The notes: a model not told the origin generated them from the letters alone. A stretch of DNA of 64,000 bases from Deinococcus alpinitundrae (GCF_009982895.1 NZ_WXZL01000019.1:10727-74726), one strand, 5' to 3'. Positions 1 to 9,169 are shown, counted from the stretch's first letter. Numbers and translations: made by a program.

Positions 1-473
1 AACGAGAGGTAAACGATGACCAGCGCCCAGGGCGTGTCGATCAGGTTGAGCGCCCTAAACAGATTGAAGAAGGGAATCGCCACCACCACCGCCGGAACGA
101 ACTGGGTAACCAGAATCAGCAGGAACAGCGTGTTGCGGCCCTTGAAGCGGTGCCGCGAGAGCACGTAAGCGGCGGCTGCGCCCAGCGGAATGGTGATCGC
201 CACCGTCAGGAACGACACCAGGGCGCTGATCCAGATGTTGTTGCCGAGCAAAATCGGATTTGAGAAGATGGCGCGGAAATTGTCGAGCGTCGGCTTGAAG
301 AACAATTTGACCGAGTAGATGTCGATCTGGTTTTTGAACGCGCCCAGCAGCATCCAGATCAGCGGAAACAGCACGAAGGCGATGATGAGCAGCACCCCCA
401 GCGTCTCGGCCAGTTGCGCCAAGCGGCTGGCCAGCGGCACCCGGCGTTTGCCAGAACTCAGGCTGCTGTGCAT
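1..473 (-). CDS. Carbohydrate ABC transporter permease (MalG type), 3' end outside window
   Basis: Inner-membrane permease half of a binding-protein-dependent sugar importer. The reading frame starts at ATG 473 (MHSSLSSGKRR), has a first membrane helix at about residues 24-45 (LGVLLIIAFVLFPLIWMLLG) and further helices near residues 80-130 typical of the MalG/CUT1 family. It runs off the window, so the EAA loop that contacts the ATPase is not seen. The start overlaps the stop of the upstream permease (TGATG), so the two are translationally coupled. The start codon and family are clear; the transported sugar is not. Confidence 0.9.
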   Translation of the reverse strand, partial: MHSSLSSGKRRVPLASRLAQLAETLGVLLIIAFVLFPLIWMLLGAFKNQIDIYSVKLFFKPTLDNFRAIFSNPILLGNNIWISALVSFLTVAITIPLGAAAAYVLSRHRFKGRNTLFLLILVTQFVPAVVVAIPFFNLFRALNLIDTPWALVIVYLS

Positions 474-1408
474 CAGTCTCCCTTCAGCAAGGTGCGCACG
501 TAAAACGTCGAGATGACCGCCATGATCGCCACCAGAATGTACGACAGCGCCGAGGCGTAGCCCATGTCGAGGTTGCGAAACGCCACCTGGTAGACGTAGT
601 AGTACAAGGTCTGGGTAGAGTCGCCTGGGCCGCCGCCGGTCATGATGGCAATCTGGTCGAACATCTTGAAGGCCGAGATGATCTTGAGCAGCGCCACGAT
701 GTAGATGACCGGGGCCAGCAGCGGCAGGGTGATCTTGAAGAAGATCTGGATGCTGGTGGCTCCGTCCACTTTGGCCGCTTCGGTGGCTTCGGCGGGAATC
801 GAGCCGATGGCCCCGATGAACATCAGGGCAAACAGCGGTGCCCAGCCCCAGATTTCCGAGAAGGCGATCACGAACAGGGCGCTGAGCTGGTGGCCCAGCC
901 AGACGTAATCGTTTAGCGGCGGAATGATGGCCCCGATCAGTTTGGCGTAGACGCCGTACTCGTTGTTGAGCATGAAGCGCCAGCTGAAGCCCTTGAGAAC
1001 CGGTGCGACGGCGAAGGGGAAGATCAGCAGGGTGCGGGCAAAGACATTGAGCGGCGTGGGTTTTTGTAGCAGCAACGCGATCCCCAGCCCGAGCAGCAAC
1101 GTCAAACAGACCGAAATCACCATATAGATGGCGCTGACACCCAGGCTGTTGAGAAATCCGGCGTCGGTCAGGGCGCGGGTGTAATTCGCCGCACCGACAA
1201 AGGGACCAGGGGTGGGCGAATCGATCAAGCGCCAATCCCGAAACGACGTGATGAACGAGGCGGCCAGCGGATAGATCACCGTCAGGGCGATGACGATCAA
1301 GCCGGGGCCAAGCAGCATCCATCTGAGCGAACCGCTGCGGTACTGGCGCGGCTTCTTGACGGGACGCGCGACCAGCACGGACGAAACCGACGGTTGGGGC
1401 AAAGCCAT
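473..1408 (-). CDS. Sugar ABC transporter permease (MalF/UgpA type)
   Basis: Second permease subunit of the same importer, 311 aa from ATG 1408. I prefer this start to the longer frame beginning at 1444 because GAGGTG lies 6 nt upstream of it. Six membrane helices are visible, and the EAA loop appears around AEATEAAKVDGATSIQIF, the contact site for the ATPase. No ATPase gene lies in view, so the importer may use a shared MsmX/UgpC-type ATPase encoded elsewhere, which is common for this family. It follows the binding-protein gene at a 134-bp gap. Confidence 0.93.
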   Translation of the reverse strand: MALPQPSVSSVLVARPVKKPRQYRSGSLRWMLLGPGLIVIALTVIYPLAASFITSFRDWRLIDSPTPGPFVGAANYTRALTDAGFLNSLGVSAIYMVISVCLTLLLGLGIALLLQKPTPLNVFARTLLIFPFAVAPVLKGFSWRFMLNNEYGVYAKLIGAIIPPLNDYVWLGHQLSALFVIAFSEIWGWAPLFALMFIGAIGSIPAEATEAAKVDGATSIQIFFKITLPLLAPVIYIVALLKIISAFKMFDQIAIMTGGGPGDSTQTLYYYVYQVAFRNLDMGYASALSYILVAIMAVISTFYVRTLLKGD

Positions 1409-1458
1409 AGCACTCACCTCAAAGGAACCGAATAAAACCGCCAATAGGAAAACGCAGA

Positions 1459-1499
1459 GGCGCAGTCAGCAAGGCGTCTTCACCTGTCTTCTCTGCGCC
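1459..1499 (-). promoter_or_regulatory. Possible intercistronic hairpin between binding-protein and permease genes
   Basis: GGCGCAG (1459-1465) and CTGCGCC (1493-1499) are exact inverted repeats with a 27-nt loop. They lie between the binding-protein stop and the permease start. Hairpins at this place often stabilise the upstream mRNA and keep binding protein in excess over the permeases. There is no U tract, so full termination is unlikely. The function is inferred. Confidence 0.3.
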
Positions 1500-1542
1500 G
1501 CCCGCTTCATCACACTCGACTGCGGCCTTTCGTCCTCAGCCT

Positions 1543-2943
1543 TTACTTGTAAAGGCCCGCCCGCTTTTGAATGGCGTCCACGTCGGCGGCCATCTGGTCC
1601 ATGGTTGGCTTGACCTCCGCGCCGGTCGCCATCTTGTTGATACCGATTTCCAGAACACTCTGGAGTTCGGCCCAGGTCTTGACTTGCGGCAGGGTACGGG
1701 CGGTCTTGAGCGCCGACGCGCCGACTTTGGGAATGCCGCCGTTGGCCGCGTTGACCTTGGCGTCGCGCATGCCGGTGAAGGTCACGATGGTATTGTCGGC
1801 TTCTGCCGGAATGCTGCGGTTGGCGGCCACCTGCTGCTGAATTTTGGTGTTGGTGACGTACTTGATGAACTCCCAGGCAGCGTCGGGATTCTTGGCGTTC
1901 TTGAAGATGCCCAGCGGCCACACCAGCGCGTAGTTGGCGGTGGTGCCGCCGGCCCAGCCGGGAGCGGTGGCAAAACCGATGTTGTTCAGCACGTCTTTGG
2001 ATACGGCCTTGGGATCGGAGAACTGCGCCCAGTACCACCACCAGCCCACCCACATGGCCGCGCGGCCCTGCTTGAGTTCGGTGGAGGCTTCCGGCTCGGC
2101 GAAGGTGGTGGCAGCAGGGTTGGTGATTTTATACTTGCGCAGGATGTCGATGTACGTCTGGGTCGCCTCGACACCCTTGGAGCTGTTGAAGATGGCGTGC
2201 CCGTTCTTGTCGAGGATGTCGCCGCCGTTCCCCCACAGCATGCTCACCCAGTTGAACAGGTTTTGCCCGGCGCTCACCTTGTAGATCATCGAGACGCCGG
2301 TCATGCTCGGCATTTTCTGTTCGATGGTCTGGGAAGTTTTGATCAGCGCCTGCCAGGTTTTGGGCACCGGCAGCTTGAGGGCGCTAAACACGTCCTTACG
2401 GTAAAAAAGCACCAACGGATGGCCCCGGAAAGGAATTCCGATGACGTTGCCGTCCTTGTCGCTGGCGGCCTCGATATAGGCGTTGGGGTAGTCCTTCATA
2501 TTGATCTTGTCGGCGGCGATGCGGCTGTTGAGTGAGGTCAGATACGGCTTGATCGCCTCGCCCCAGGAATCCACCCAGGCCACCGCGTCGTAGGTGTTGC
2601 CGGTGGTCGCCTCGATCAGTTCTTTTTGCTGCAACGACTCGTACGGTGTATTTTCCCACTGCACGTTGATGCCGGTGAGCTTCTCGAACTCGCTGCCGGG
2701 CGCGGTCAGCTTGATCATCTGGGCAAACTGTCCGGCGGTGGCGCAGCAGATCAGGAACTTGACGGTGGTGCCCGCGTAGGGTTTGCCGGCTTTGAGGTGA
2801 TAGGTGGCGGCGCTCTGGGCGCTGATGGGAGCAAAGCTGCCTGCCAGGACGCCCAGCAAGCTGAGCATCAAGCTGCGCTGCAAAGTGGGTCGCCGAACAG
2901 CGGCGCTCCGGTCCGTGACACTGCGGGTCGTCGTTTCAATCAT
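1543..2943 (-). CDS. Extracellular solute-binding protein of sugar ABC importer (family 1)
   Basis: 466 aa from ATG 2943, chosen because GAGGAGG lies 8 nt upstream. The N terminus is a Sec signal with a long basic n-region (RSVTDRSAAVRRPTLQRS), a hydrophobic core (LMLSLLGVLAGSFAPISA) and a likely cleavage near AQSA. The mature part has the family-1 pattern: GTTVKFLI..., a PYESLQQKELIEATTGNTYDAVAWVDSW segment, and a VGWWWYWAQF aromatic patch that could stack against sugar rings. It heads the importer operon, 280 nt downstream of an operator-controlled promoter. The sugar or sugar-acid ligand cannot be read from sequence. Confidence 0.93.
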   Translation of the reverse strand: MIETTTRSVTDRSAAVRRPTLQRSLMLSLLGVLAGSFAPISAQSAATYHLKAGKPYAGTTVKFLICCATAGQFAQMIKLTAPGSEFEKLTGINVQWENTPYESLQQKELIEATTGNTYDAVAWVDSWGEAIKPYLTSLNSRIAADKINMKDYPNAYIEAASDKDGNVIGIPFRGHPLVLFYRKDVFSALKLPVPKTWQALIKTSQTIEQKMPSMTGVSMIYKVSAGQNLFNWVSMLWGNGGDILDKNGHAIFNSSKGVEATQTYIDILRKYKITNPAATTFAEPEASTELKQGRAAMWVGWWWYWAQFSDPKAVSKDVLNNIGFATAPGWAGGTTANYALVWPLGIFKNAKNPDAAWEFIKYVTNTKIQQQVAANRSIPAEADNTIVTFTGMRDAKVNAANGGIPKVGASALKTARTLPQVKTWAELQSVLEIGINKMATGAEVKPTMDQMAADVDAIQKRAGLYK

Positions 2944-3226
2944 GATGTGATCCTCCTCAAACGAGAGCGGGGGGCGGGGGCAAATGGGAAACACGCCGGA
3001 AGATGAACCCAGGAGATCTGAACAGAGCGGGCTGGCCTGAGGAAGAAGGCCTGCCTACTGCCGGAGAAGCCAAATCCTTGAAGTGCTTCGTCAGTTGCGG
3101 GAACAGCCCCGTGGTCTTGCTTCAGAAGATTCGCGGCGTCGCCGACCTCACAGGCGGCGCAGGAACAACGGACTCATCTCACGCTGTGGTCTATTCTGGC
3201 AAGGCACCAGCTCCTCCTTTGCCGTA

Positions 3227-3275
3227 TCTGCATACGTATGCAGATACCATAGTTGGCCGGTTAAGGTCTTGTCAA
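3227..3275 (-). promoter_or_regulatory. Minus-strand promoter with palindromic operator (importer operon)
   Basis: On the minus strand TTGACA (3275-3270) and TATGGT (3251-3246) are separated by 18 nt. The perfect 18-bp palindrome TCTGCATACGTATGCAGA (3227-3244) begins 1 nt after the -10 box, over the expected transcription start. It shares the core TGCATACGTATGCA with the site at 3337-3350. A palindrome with a central CG is usual for LacI-family operators. A repressor bound here would block transcription of the binding protein and permeases. Confidence 0.65.
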
Positions 3276-3305
3276 GTCAGTCAAAAACGCTGCTCAACCG
3301 AAGTC

Positions 3306-3350
3306 TTGACGAAAGCCGAGAGCGGAGAGTACGGTATGCATACGTATGCA
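3306..3350 (+). promoter_or_regulatory. Plus-strand promoter with palindromic operator (catabolic operon)
   Basis: TTGACG (3306-3311), 18-nt spacer, TACGGT (3330-3335), then TGCATACGTATGCA (3337-3350), a perfect 14-bp palindrome identical in core to the one at 3227-3244, 108 bp away centre to centre. Geometry mirrors the divergent promoter. The leader from here to the first gene start at 3587 would be about 245 nt, and I see no gene in it. Confidence 0.6.
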
Positions 3351-3586
3351 AATTCGTGACGCCGTGAGCGTCCGCTCCTCCGCCTCTCGCCGAGATTTTG
3401 CCGCCCAAATCGGAACTGGCTGAACTGGGTGGGGTGCCGTTGCCGGGATACCCTCCGCCGAGTCCAGCTCCGCTCCGGCCCACCGCACAACCGAATCACC
3501 TCAGCTCACTTGGACCAAAACCCGACCTGGTCTCACCCCCATTCGGCCCCGATTCGCTACACCCAGTTCAATGCAGAGGAGAACCC

Positions 3587-4201
3587 ATGACCGTCACGCC
3601 GCCCCCGTCCACTTCCAAAGAAGATCTCGGCGCAATGACCGGCAACGTCGTGCGCTTCGGAGACCTCAAGTCGCGCCCGATTCCTTTGATGTTCATCGAC
3701 AGCATCATCCCCGGCCACCAGCGCCACAACTACGCCGTGATCGGCGACACCGCCAGCGAGAACGACGCCTACAAACCGTTCATCACCGCGCCGCACGGCT
3801 TTCAGATCGGGATGGTGCGCGCGCGACCCGGCAACGGCCCGGCCTACCACACCCATGATTACATCGAGTCGTTTCTGCCCCTAAAGGGCCGCTGGCGCTT
3901 TTACTGGGGTGAGAGCGCCGACAAGGTGGACGGCGAGACCATCCTGGACGAGTTCGATTACGTGACCCTGCCCGCCAAGCTGTGGCGCGGCTTCGAGTAT
4001 GTCGGCGAGGATGAGGGCTGGATTTTTGCGGTGCTGGAAAAGCATCAGGCGTTCAAGGGCAAGGACCCCTACTGGGCACCGTCGGTCATCGAGAAGGCCC
4101 GTGAGTACGGCTTCGAGGCCAGTGACGACGGCAAGATGATCAAGCCCGGCAATTTCGCCGAACTCGAGCAGCAGATGCTCGGGCAGTTCGGAGACGAGTA
4201 G
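3587..4201 (+). CDS. Cupin-domain protein
   Basis: 204 aa from ATG 3587, preceded by GAGGAG at 6 nt; a longer open frame upstream is proline-rich and has no ribosome site. The cupin barrel shows HTHDYIESFLPLKGRWRFYWGE (cupin motif 1: two His and a Glu as metal ligands) and a second strand set around FDYVTLPAKLWRGFEYVG. It opens an operon with a hydrolase, aldolase, HisD-like dehydrogenase, LacI regulator and SDR. By context it could be an isomerase or a lactone/sugar-acid enzyme of the pathway, but the cupin fold alone does not say which. Confidence 0.85.
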   Translation: MTVTPPPSTSKEDLGAMTGNVVRFGDLKSRPIPLMFIDSIIPGHQRHNYAVIGDTASENDAYKPFITAPHGFQIGMVRARPGNGPAYHTHDYIESFLPLKGRWRFYWGESADKVDGETILDEFDYVTLPAKLWRGFEYVGEDEGWIFAVLEKHQAFKGKDPYWAPSVIEKAREYGFEASDDGKMIKPGNFAELEQQMLGQFGDE

Positions 4202-4205
4202 CGCC

Positions 4206-4862
4206 GTGACGCCCGCCCTGCTGCTGCCTGGAACGCTGTGCAGTGCGGCGTTGTGGGCTGGCGTACTGACCAGCGATGAGACGCAGATCATCCCGGTCAT
4301 TCGCGGAACGAGTCTGGTTGACGCCGCTGAGCGCGTTCTCGCCCACGCACCGCGCCGGGTGCATCTGGTGGGCTTCTCGCTGGGAGCCATCGTCGCGCTG
4401 GAAGTGCTGCGCCGATTTCCCGAGCGCCTGGAGCACCTTACCCTGATCAGCGCCAATCTGCACGCGCCGGTGGCCGGGCAGCTCAGGGTCTGGGACGCCC
4501 AGGAGCAGCAAATCAGGCACGGTCATTTCGAGCAGGTGGCCGAGCGGACCGCGCTGGGTGCCGGGGCGCACCAGGCAACGGTCCTGGACATGGCCCTGGA
4601 CTTGGGGCCGGAGGTGATGCTGGAGCAGCTTGCCCTGCTCAGGACCCGGCCTGACAGTCGCGCCGATCTGACCCGCTGGCAGGGGCCGCTAACACTGCTG
4701 GTGGGCGAAAATGACACCACCACCCCACCCGCGCTGGCTGAGGCGATGGTCCGGCTCGCGCCGCAGGCCGAACTGCGCCGCATTCCGCAGGCGGGTCATT
4801 ACCTCCCGCTGGATGCACCGGGAGCCGTAGCGGATGCACTGAGGGAGGCGACCTATGTCTGA
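4206..4862 (+). CDS. Alpha/beta hydrolase
   Basis: 218 aa from GTG 4206, 4 bp after the cupin stop. The nucleophile elbow is GFSLG (near residue 60), the acid is probably Asp in VGENDTTTPP and the catalytic His in QAGHYLPLDAP near the C terminus, giving a complete Ser-Asp-His triad. At 218 aa it has a small or absent cap domain. In this operon it may open a lactone or cleave an ester of the substrate. Its stop overlaps the next gene by 8 bp, so the two are coupled. Confidence 0.88.
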   Translation: MTPALLLPGTLCSAALWAGVLTSDETQIIPVIRGTSLVDAAERVLAHAPRRVHLVGFSLGAIVALEVLRRFPERLEHLTLISANLHAPVAGQLRVWDAQEQQIRHGHFEQVAERTALGAGAHQATVLDMALDLGPEVMLEQLALLRTRPDSRADLTRWQGPLTLLVGENDTTTPPALAEAMVRLAPQAELRRIPQAGHYLPLDAPGAVADALREATYV

Positions 4863-5691
4863 ACTTGGACCTGAACGGGCCAGCGCCGCCTCACTCGCGC
4901 GCTTGCTGGCCCGCCTGGACGCGGGCGAAGCCGTGTTTAACGGCTGGCTACATCTGCCCGGCGGGGTCAGCGCCGAAGTGATGGGGCATGCCGGGTACGA
5001 CGCCCTGACAGTGGATTTGCAGCATGGCCTGATCGGGGACGGCGGGTTGGTTTCCAGCTTGCAGGCCATCGCCGCCACGCCCGCCGCCGCGCTGGTGCGG
5101 GTGCCGTGGCTGCATCCGCCGGATCTGATGCGGGCGCTGGACGCCGGGGCCGCAGGCGTGATCTGCCCAATGATCGACACTCCCCAGCAAGCGGCAGCCC
5201 TGGTGAGCGCTTGCCGGTACGCGCCGATGGGCAGCCGCAGCTTCGGCCCCACCCGCGCCAAGCTGGCTCACGGGGACGATTACACCGACACTGCCGATGC
5301 CCGGACATTGGTGTTTGCCATGATCGAGACGAAAGCGGCCCTCGGCAACCTGGAGGCCATCCTGGACACCCCCGGCCTCAGCGGCGTGTACGTCGGCCCC
5401 GCCGACCTCAGCCTGAGTTTGACGGGCCACGCCTCGCTGGATTTCCGAACCGGCGAGGTGGCAGCGGCGGTGGCCCGGATTGCCGACCAAGCCCGCGCCC
5501 GCCAGCTCATTCCCGGCATCTTCACCCAGGGCGGCGACCTCGCCCGCGCCGCCCTGGCACTCGGCTACCGCTTCGTGACTGCCGGATCGGATTTCGCGCT
5601 GCTCTCCACAGCCGCCCGTACCGTACTGAACGACCTGCGCGGCGTGGCGGCTCCACCGATCAATCCGCTGACCGACACCCCGTCTTACTAG
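4855..5691 (+). CDS. HpcH/HpaI-family aldolase
   Basis: 278 aa class II (metal-dependent) 2-keto-3-deoxy acid aldolase of the HpcH/HpaI/citrate-lyase-beta fold. Seen: [10 protein letters not shown] near residue 50 (the catalytic-His segment), [33 protein letters not shown] with the metal-binding Glu, and [15 protein letters not shown] with the metal-binding Asp. Family members split 2-keto-3-deoxy-glucarate or 4-hydroxy-2-oxo-heptanedioate into pyruvate and an aldehyde. The neighbours suggest it ends a sugar-acid-like pathway; the actual substrate is open. Confidence 0.92.
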   Translation: MSELGPERASAASLARLLARLDAGEAVFNGWLHLPGGVSAEVMGHAGYDALTVDLQHGLIGDGGLVSSLQAIAATPAAALVRVPWLHPPDLMRALDAGAAGVICPMIDTPQQAAALVSACRYAPMGSRSFGPTRAKLAHGDDYTDTADARTLVFAMIETKAALGNLEAILDTPGLSGVYVGPADLSLSLTGHASLDFRTGEVAAAVARIADQARARQLIPGIFTQGGDLARAALALGYRFVTAGSDFALLSTAARTVLNDLRGVAAPPINPLTDTPSY

Positions 5692-5725
5692 CCTTAGCCT
5701 CAGCAGTCCTCAAGGAGCAACCGAC

Positions 5726-7024
5726 ATGGTCCGCATTCTGAAATCCGGCATGAATCCCGAGACCCAACTGAACATCAGCGAGGGCGTGCAGCACACGGTG
5801 CGCGGCATCATCGCCGACATCCGGGTGCGCGGCGACGTGGCCCTGCGTGAGTTGTCTCAGAAGTTCGACGGCTGGAATCCAGCCTCGTTTCGGCTGAGTG
5901 ACGAGCAGATCGAGGCGGCCATCAATCAGGTGCCCAGTACGCAACTCGAGTCCATCCGCTTCAGCCTGGAACAGGTGCGAACCTTTGCCCGAGCGCAGCG
6001 CAGCTCGATTCACGACGTCGAGATCGAGACGATTCCCGGCGTGACCCTGGGGCACAAAGTCATTCCGTTGAACTCGGCGGCCTGCTACGTCCCGGGCGGG
6101 CGCTACCCGATGGTCGCCAGCGCCATCATGAGCGTGGCGACGGCCAAAATCGCGGGGGTAGGGCGGGTGCTGGCAGTGACCCCGCCCAAAGACGGGCAGC
6201 CGTATCCGGCGACGGTGGCGACCATGCATCTCGCCGGGGCCGACGAAATCTACATCATGGGTGGGGTGCAGGCACTGGCCGCCGTGGCGCTGGGCACCGA
6301 GACGATTGCGCCGGTGGACATGCTGGTCGGCCCTGGCAACGCCTACGTGGCCGAGGCCAAGCGCCAGCTCTTCGGACAGGTGGGCATCGACCTCCTGGCT
6401 GGCCCCACCGAGACGCTGGTGATCGCCGACGACTCGGTGGACGCCGAGATGGTCGCCACCGATTTGTTGGGCCAGGCCGAGCACGGCCCCAACAGCCCGG
6501 CGGTGCTGCTGACCACCTCCGAGAAGCTGGCCGGTGAAGTCGCCAGCGAGATAGAACGGCAGCTCGGACAACTCAAAACGGCTGAGGTGGCGCGGCAAGC
6601 CTGGCAGGACTACGGGCAGATTCTCCTGGCCGAAGACGAGGCCGAGATGGTGCGAATGGCCGACGAGATCGCCAGCGAACACGTGCAGATTCTGACGCGC
6701 GACCCGGATTATTTTCTTGAACGAATGACCAACTACGGCTCACTCTTCCTGGGGCCGGAAACCAACGTGGCCTACGGCGACAAGGTGATCGGCACCAACC
6801 ACATTTTGCCGACGGGACGGGCAGCACGCTACACCGGTGGGCTGTGGGTCGGCAAGTATCTCAAGACCGTGACCTATCAGCGGGCCACCCAGGCCGCCAG
6901 CGTCATCGTCGGGCGACACTGCTCGGTCATCTGCGCGGTGGAGGGCTTCGCCGGGCACCAGCGGCAAGCCGATCTGCGGGTTGAGCGCTACGGCAAGGCT
7001 GAACCCGCGCCTGCCACCGATTGA
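5726..7024 (+). CDS. Histidinol-dehydrogenase family NAD-dependent alcohol/aldehyde dehydrogenase (non-histidine paralogue)
   Basis: 432 aa from ATG 5726 with AAGGAG 8 nt upstream. The HisD chemistry is intact: Zn ligands in [11 protein letters not shown] (Gln, His), the Glu-His pair in SEHVQIL, Asp in [15 protein letters not shown] and the last His in [11 protein letters not shown]. True HisD has the pattern GDYASGTNH; the GDKxxGTNH form seen here fits paralogues such as HpsN (sulfopropanediol dehydrogenase) that oxidise a primary alcohol in two steps to a carboxylate. No other his genes are nearby. I infer a catabolic role. Confidence 0.85.
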   Translation: MVRILKSGMNPETQLNISEGVQHTVRGIIADIRVRGDVALRELSQKFDGWNPASFRLSDEQIEAAINQVPSTQLESIRFSLEQVRTFARAQRSSIHDVEIETIPGVTLGHKVIPLNSAACYVPGGRYPMVASAIMSVATAKIAGVGRVLAVTPPKDGQPYPATVATMHLAGADEIYIMGGVQALAAVALGTETIAPVDMLVGPGNAYVAEAKRQLFGQVGIDLLAGPTETLVIADDSVDAEMVATDLLGQAEHGPNSPAVLLTTSEKLAGEVASEIERQLGQLKTAEVARQAWQDYGQILLAEDEAEMVRMADEIASEHVQILTRDPDYFLERMTNYGSLFLGPETNVAYGDKVIGTNHILPTGRAARYTGGLWVGKYLKTVTYQRATQAASVIVGRHCSVICAVEGFAGHQRQADLRVERYGKAEPAPATD

Positions 7025-7085
7025 GCGCGCAGAGGCGCGGGCCCGGATGCCCAGCGCTGTGAGCGTTTATGCTGAAGGGAGATTC

Positions 7086-8108
7086 ATGCCCACTTTCCCG
7101 CAACTCGCCCTGCCCTCCCGCCGGGTCACGTCCACCGACGTGGCGCGTGAAGCGGGTGTGTCGCAGTCGGCGGTGTCGCGGGCCTTCACGCCGGGAGCCC
7201 ACATCAGCGCCCCGACGCGCCGCCGAGTGCTGGAAGCTGCCCAGCGCCTGGGCTATCAGCCGAACGCGATCGCCCGCAGCCTGGTCACACAGCGCAGCGG
7301 CATTGTGGCGCTGATTGTGGGTGATTTGCATAATCCCTTTTATCCGCAGGCGCTCTCACAGTTCGCACAGGAACTCGAGGAGCAGGGCAAACGGGCGCTC
7401 CTGATCATCCACGATGCCCGGCAAGACGTGCAGGAAACGCTGAACGCCGCGCGCTCGTACCAGATCGAGGCGGCCATCGTGTTTCCCACCCGCCTCAACG
7501 CCGCGCCGCCGAGTCTGGGAGACGTGTCACGCGGCGGCGTGCCGGTGCTGTTGTTTAATCGCCACCTGCCGGGCCACAACCTGCTCTCGGTGGCGTGCGA
7601 CAACTTCGCGGGCGGGCGTCTGGCAGCGCAGGTGCTGCTGGACAGCGGGGCCAAGCGGCTGGCGTTTATCGGCGGCGATCCACAGACCTCGACCCACCAA
7701 GACCGACTAGCGGGCTTTACCGAGCGGCTCTCGGAAGCGGGCCTCTCGCCTATTGCCGCACCCGCCGGAAACTTTCAGTACGACTGGGGCGTGCAGGCGA
7801 CCCTGGATATGCACGCCGCTGGCGAATGGCCCGACGCTATTTTCGGAGCCAATGACATTGTGGCGATAGGGGTGCTGGATGCCCTGCGGCACCTGGGCCG
7901 CCGGGTGCCCGAGGAGGTCAGTGTGATCGGGTTTGACGACATTCAGGAATCGGCCCGGCTGTCCTACCGCCTGACCACCATCCGGCAGCCGCTGGAGCAG
8001 ATGATTGCCGACGCCTTGCAGGTGATCAGTGATCCCCAGCCCGCCAGCGGCCCGCGCCTCCACCCCGGCGAACTGATCTGGCGCGAGACCGTGAGGCGCA
8101 CGCTGTGA
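7086..8108 (+). CDS. LacI-family transcriptional regulator
   Basis: 340 aa from ATG 7086 (AAGGGAG at 5 nt). The helix-turn-helix is VTSTDVAREAGVSQSAVSRAF followed by the hinge RRRVLEAAQRLGYQPNAIARSL (residues about 14-60). The rest is a periplasmic-binding-protein-like sensor (VALIVGDLHNPFYPQ, IFGANDIVAIGVLDALR, VSVIGFDDI). It lies inside the operon it probably controls. The two identical CG-centred palindromes at 3227 and 3337 are the natural operator candidates, and its inducer is presumably the imported compound or an intermediate. Confidence 0.95.
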   Translation: MPTFPQLALPSRRVTSTDVAREAGVSQSAVSRAFTPGAHISAPTRRRVLEAAQRLGYQPNAIARSLVTQRSGIVALIVGDLHNPFYPQALSQFAQELEEQGKRALLIIHDARQDVQETLNAARSYQIEAAIVFPTRLNAAPPSLGDVSRGGVPVLLFNRHLPGHNLLSVACDNFAGGRLAAQVLLDSGAKRLAFIGGDPQTSTHQDRLAGFTERLSEAGLSPIAAPAGNFQYDWGVQATLDMHAAGEWPDAIFGANDIVAIGVLDALRHLGRRVPEEVSVIGFDDIQESARLSYRLTTIRQPLEQMIADALQVISDPQPASGPRLHPGELIWRETVRRTL

Positions 8109-8857
8109 GTCAAGCGGAGCTGAGTGGACAAGTTGCCCTGGTCACGGGCGGAGCGGGCGGTATCGGCGCGGCCATCTGTCAGGCGCTCGCAGGGGCGGGC
8201 GCGGCGGTGGTCGTGGGGTTCTCGGGCAACGAGGCGCGGGCACAGGCGCTGGCCAGAGCGCTGCCTGGTGAGGGCCACCGCGCGCTGCTCACCCGTGTAG
8301 ACGACAGCACCACGCTCAGCGCCGCCGCCGAGAGCGTCGGGAAAACGGAAGGCCGAATGGACATCTTGGTCAACAACGCGGGCCTCACCACGCCGGTGCC
8401 CCACGAGGATCTGGAAGGCTTGACTGACGAGTGGATTGACACCATCTTGCGGGTCAACGTGCGCGGCGCGTTCGCCTGCACACGGGCATTTGCGCCGCTG
8501 CTCAGGGCGAGCGGCAACGGCCTGGTGGTCAACATCAGCTCGGTCGCCGGGCGCACGGGCGCGGGCAGCAACGTTGCCTACTGCGCCAGCAAAGCGGCGC
8601 TGGACTCCATGACCCGCAGCCTGGGCCGGGCGCTGGCTCCTGGGATTCGGGTGCTGAGCATCTCGCCCGGCTGGGTCGACGGCGATTACGCCCAGCGGAT
8701 GCCCCCTGAACTGATTGCCGAGCAGGCCGCCCGCACGCCGCTAGGCCGCATCGCCCAGCCGCAGGAAGTCGCCCACGCGGTGCTGGCCGCCGCCACCCTG
8801 CTGACCTTCAGCACCGGCTGCGTGATTCCGGTGGACGGCGGCAGACCGCTCACCTGA
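8105..8857 (+). CDS. SDR-family NAD(P)-dependent oxidoreductase
   Basis: 250 aa classical short-chain dehydrogenase from GTG 8105, overlapping the LacI stop by 4 bp (GTGA). Seen: the TGGAGGIG cofactor loop (residues 15-22), NNAG at about 92, catalytic Ser in NISSVAG, and YCASK for the Tyr-Lys pair; the C-terminal VIPVDGG is typical. Last gene of the catabolic operon, so it likely carries out an alcohol/ketone step complementary to the HisD-like enzyme. The substrate cannot be assigned. Confidence 0.93.
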   Translation: MSQAELSGQVALVTGGAGGIGAAICQALAGAGAAVVVGFSGNEARAQALARALPGEGHRALLTRVDDSTTLSAAAESVGKTEGRMDILVNNAGLTTPVPHEDLEGLTDEWIDTILRVNVRGAFACTRAFAPLLRASGNGLVVNISSVAGRTGAGSNVAYCASKAALDSMTRSLGRALAPGIRVLSISPGWVDGDYAQRMPPELIAEQAARTPLGRIAQPQEVAHAVLAAATLLTFSTGCVIPVDGGRPLT

Positions 8858-8929
8858 TCAGCGGCGGTGCCCCAAGCTCCTTCTTCGGGAGGATTTTCTC
8901 AAGTTCATCGCTGATCATGTCAATGATGA

Positions 8930-9076
8930 GTGACCTTGAGCCACAGCCGAGTGAGCTTGACGCTGGACATTTACGGCCACATGTTCGAGGAGCAGAGGGA
9001 GCGGGCGGCGCTGACGCTGAACGACCTAATGAAACGAAGTGACCACGACGATCTTCTGTTGCAAAAGCGGGGTTGA
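8930..9076 (+). pseudogene. Tyrosine recombinase (integrase) C-terminal remnant
   Basis: An open frame without a start codon, ending at TGA 9074, encodes HSRVSLTLDIYGHMFEEQRE and then about 22 further residues. This is the C-terminal end of phage-type integrases, where the conserved (L)GHxxVxxTLDxYGH segment carries the catalytic His and Tyr. The frame is closed by a stop at 8927 and the rest of the protein is absent. It sits about 100 bp from the tRNA-Val 3' end, consistent with the scar of an element once integrated at the tRNA pair. Confidence 0.75.
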
Positions 9077-9140
9077 AAAAGCTGGTTGCTGTAGTCGTTG
9101 CGGCAAGCGTAAAAATTGAGGTTTTTCAGGGTAGCGTAGA

Positions 9141-9169
9141 AAACGAAAAACTCCCTCTGGGAGGGAGTT
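9141..9169 (-). terminator. Intrinsic terminator after the tRNA pair
   Basis: Perfect 9-bp stem AACTCCCTC (9149-9157)/GAGGGAGTT (9161-9169) with a 3-nt loop. Read on the minus strand the stem ends in a run of T (the plus-strand aaaa at 9146-9150), right downstream of tRNA-Val. Confidence 0.85.

Noticed and set aside
3398..3586. N-terminal extension of the cupin gene
   Set aside because: Pro-rich leader without family resemblance; the ATG at 3587 has a GAGGAG site and begins the conserved protein.
5726..7024. Bona fide histidine biosynthesis hisD
   Set aside because: The GDKxxGTNH motif and catabolic neighbours, with no his genes nearby, point to a HisD-family paralogue instead.
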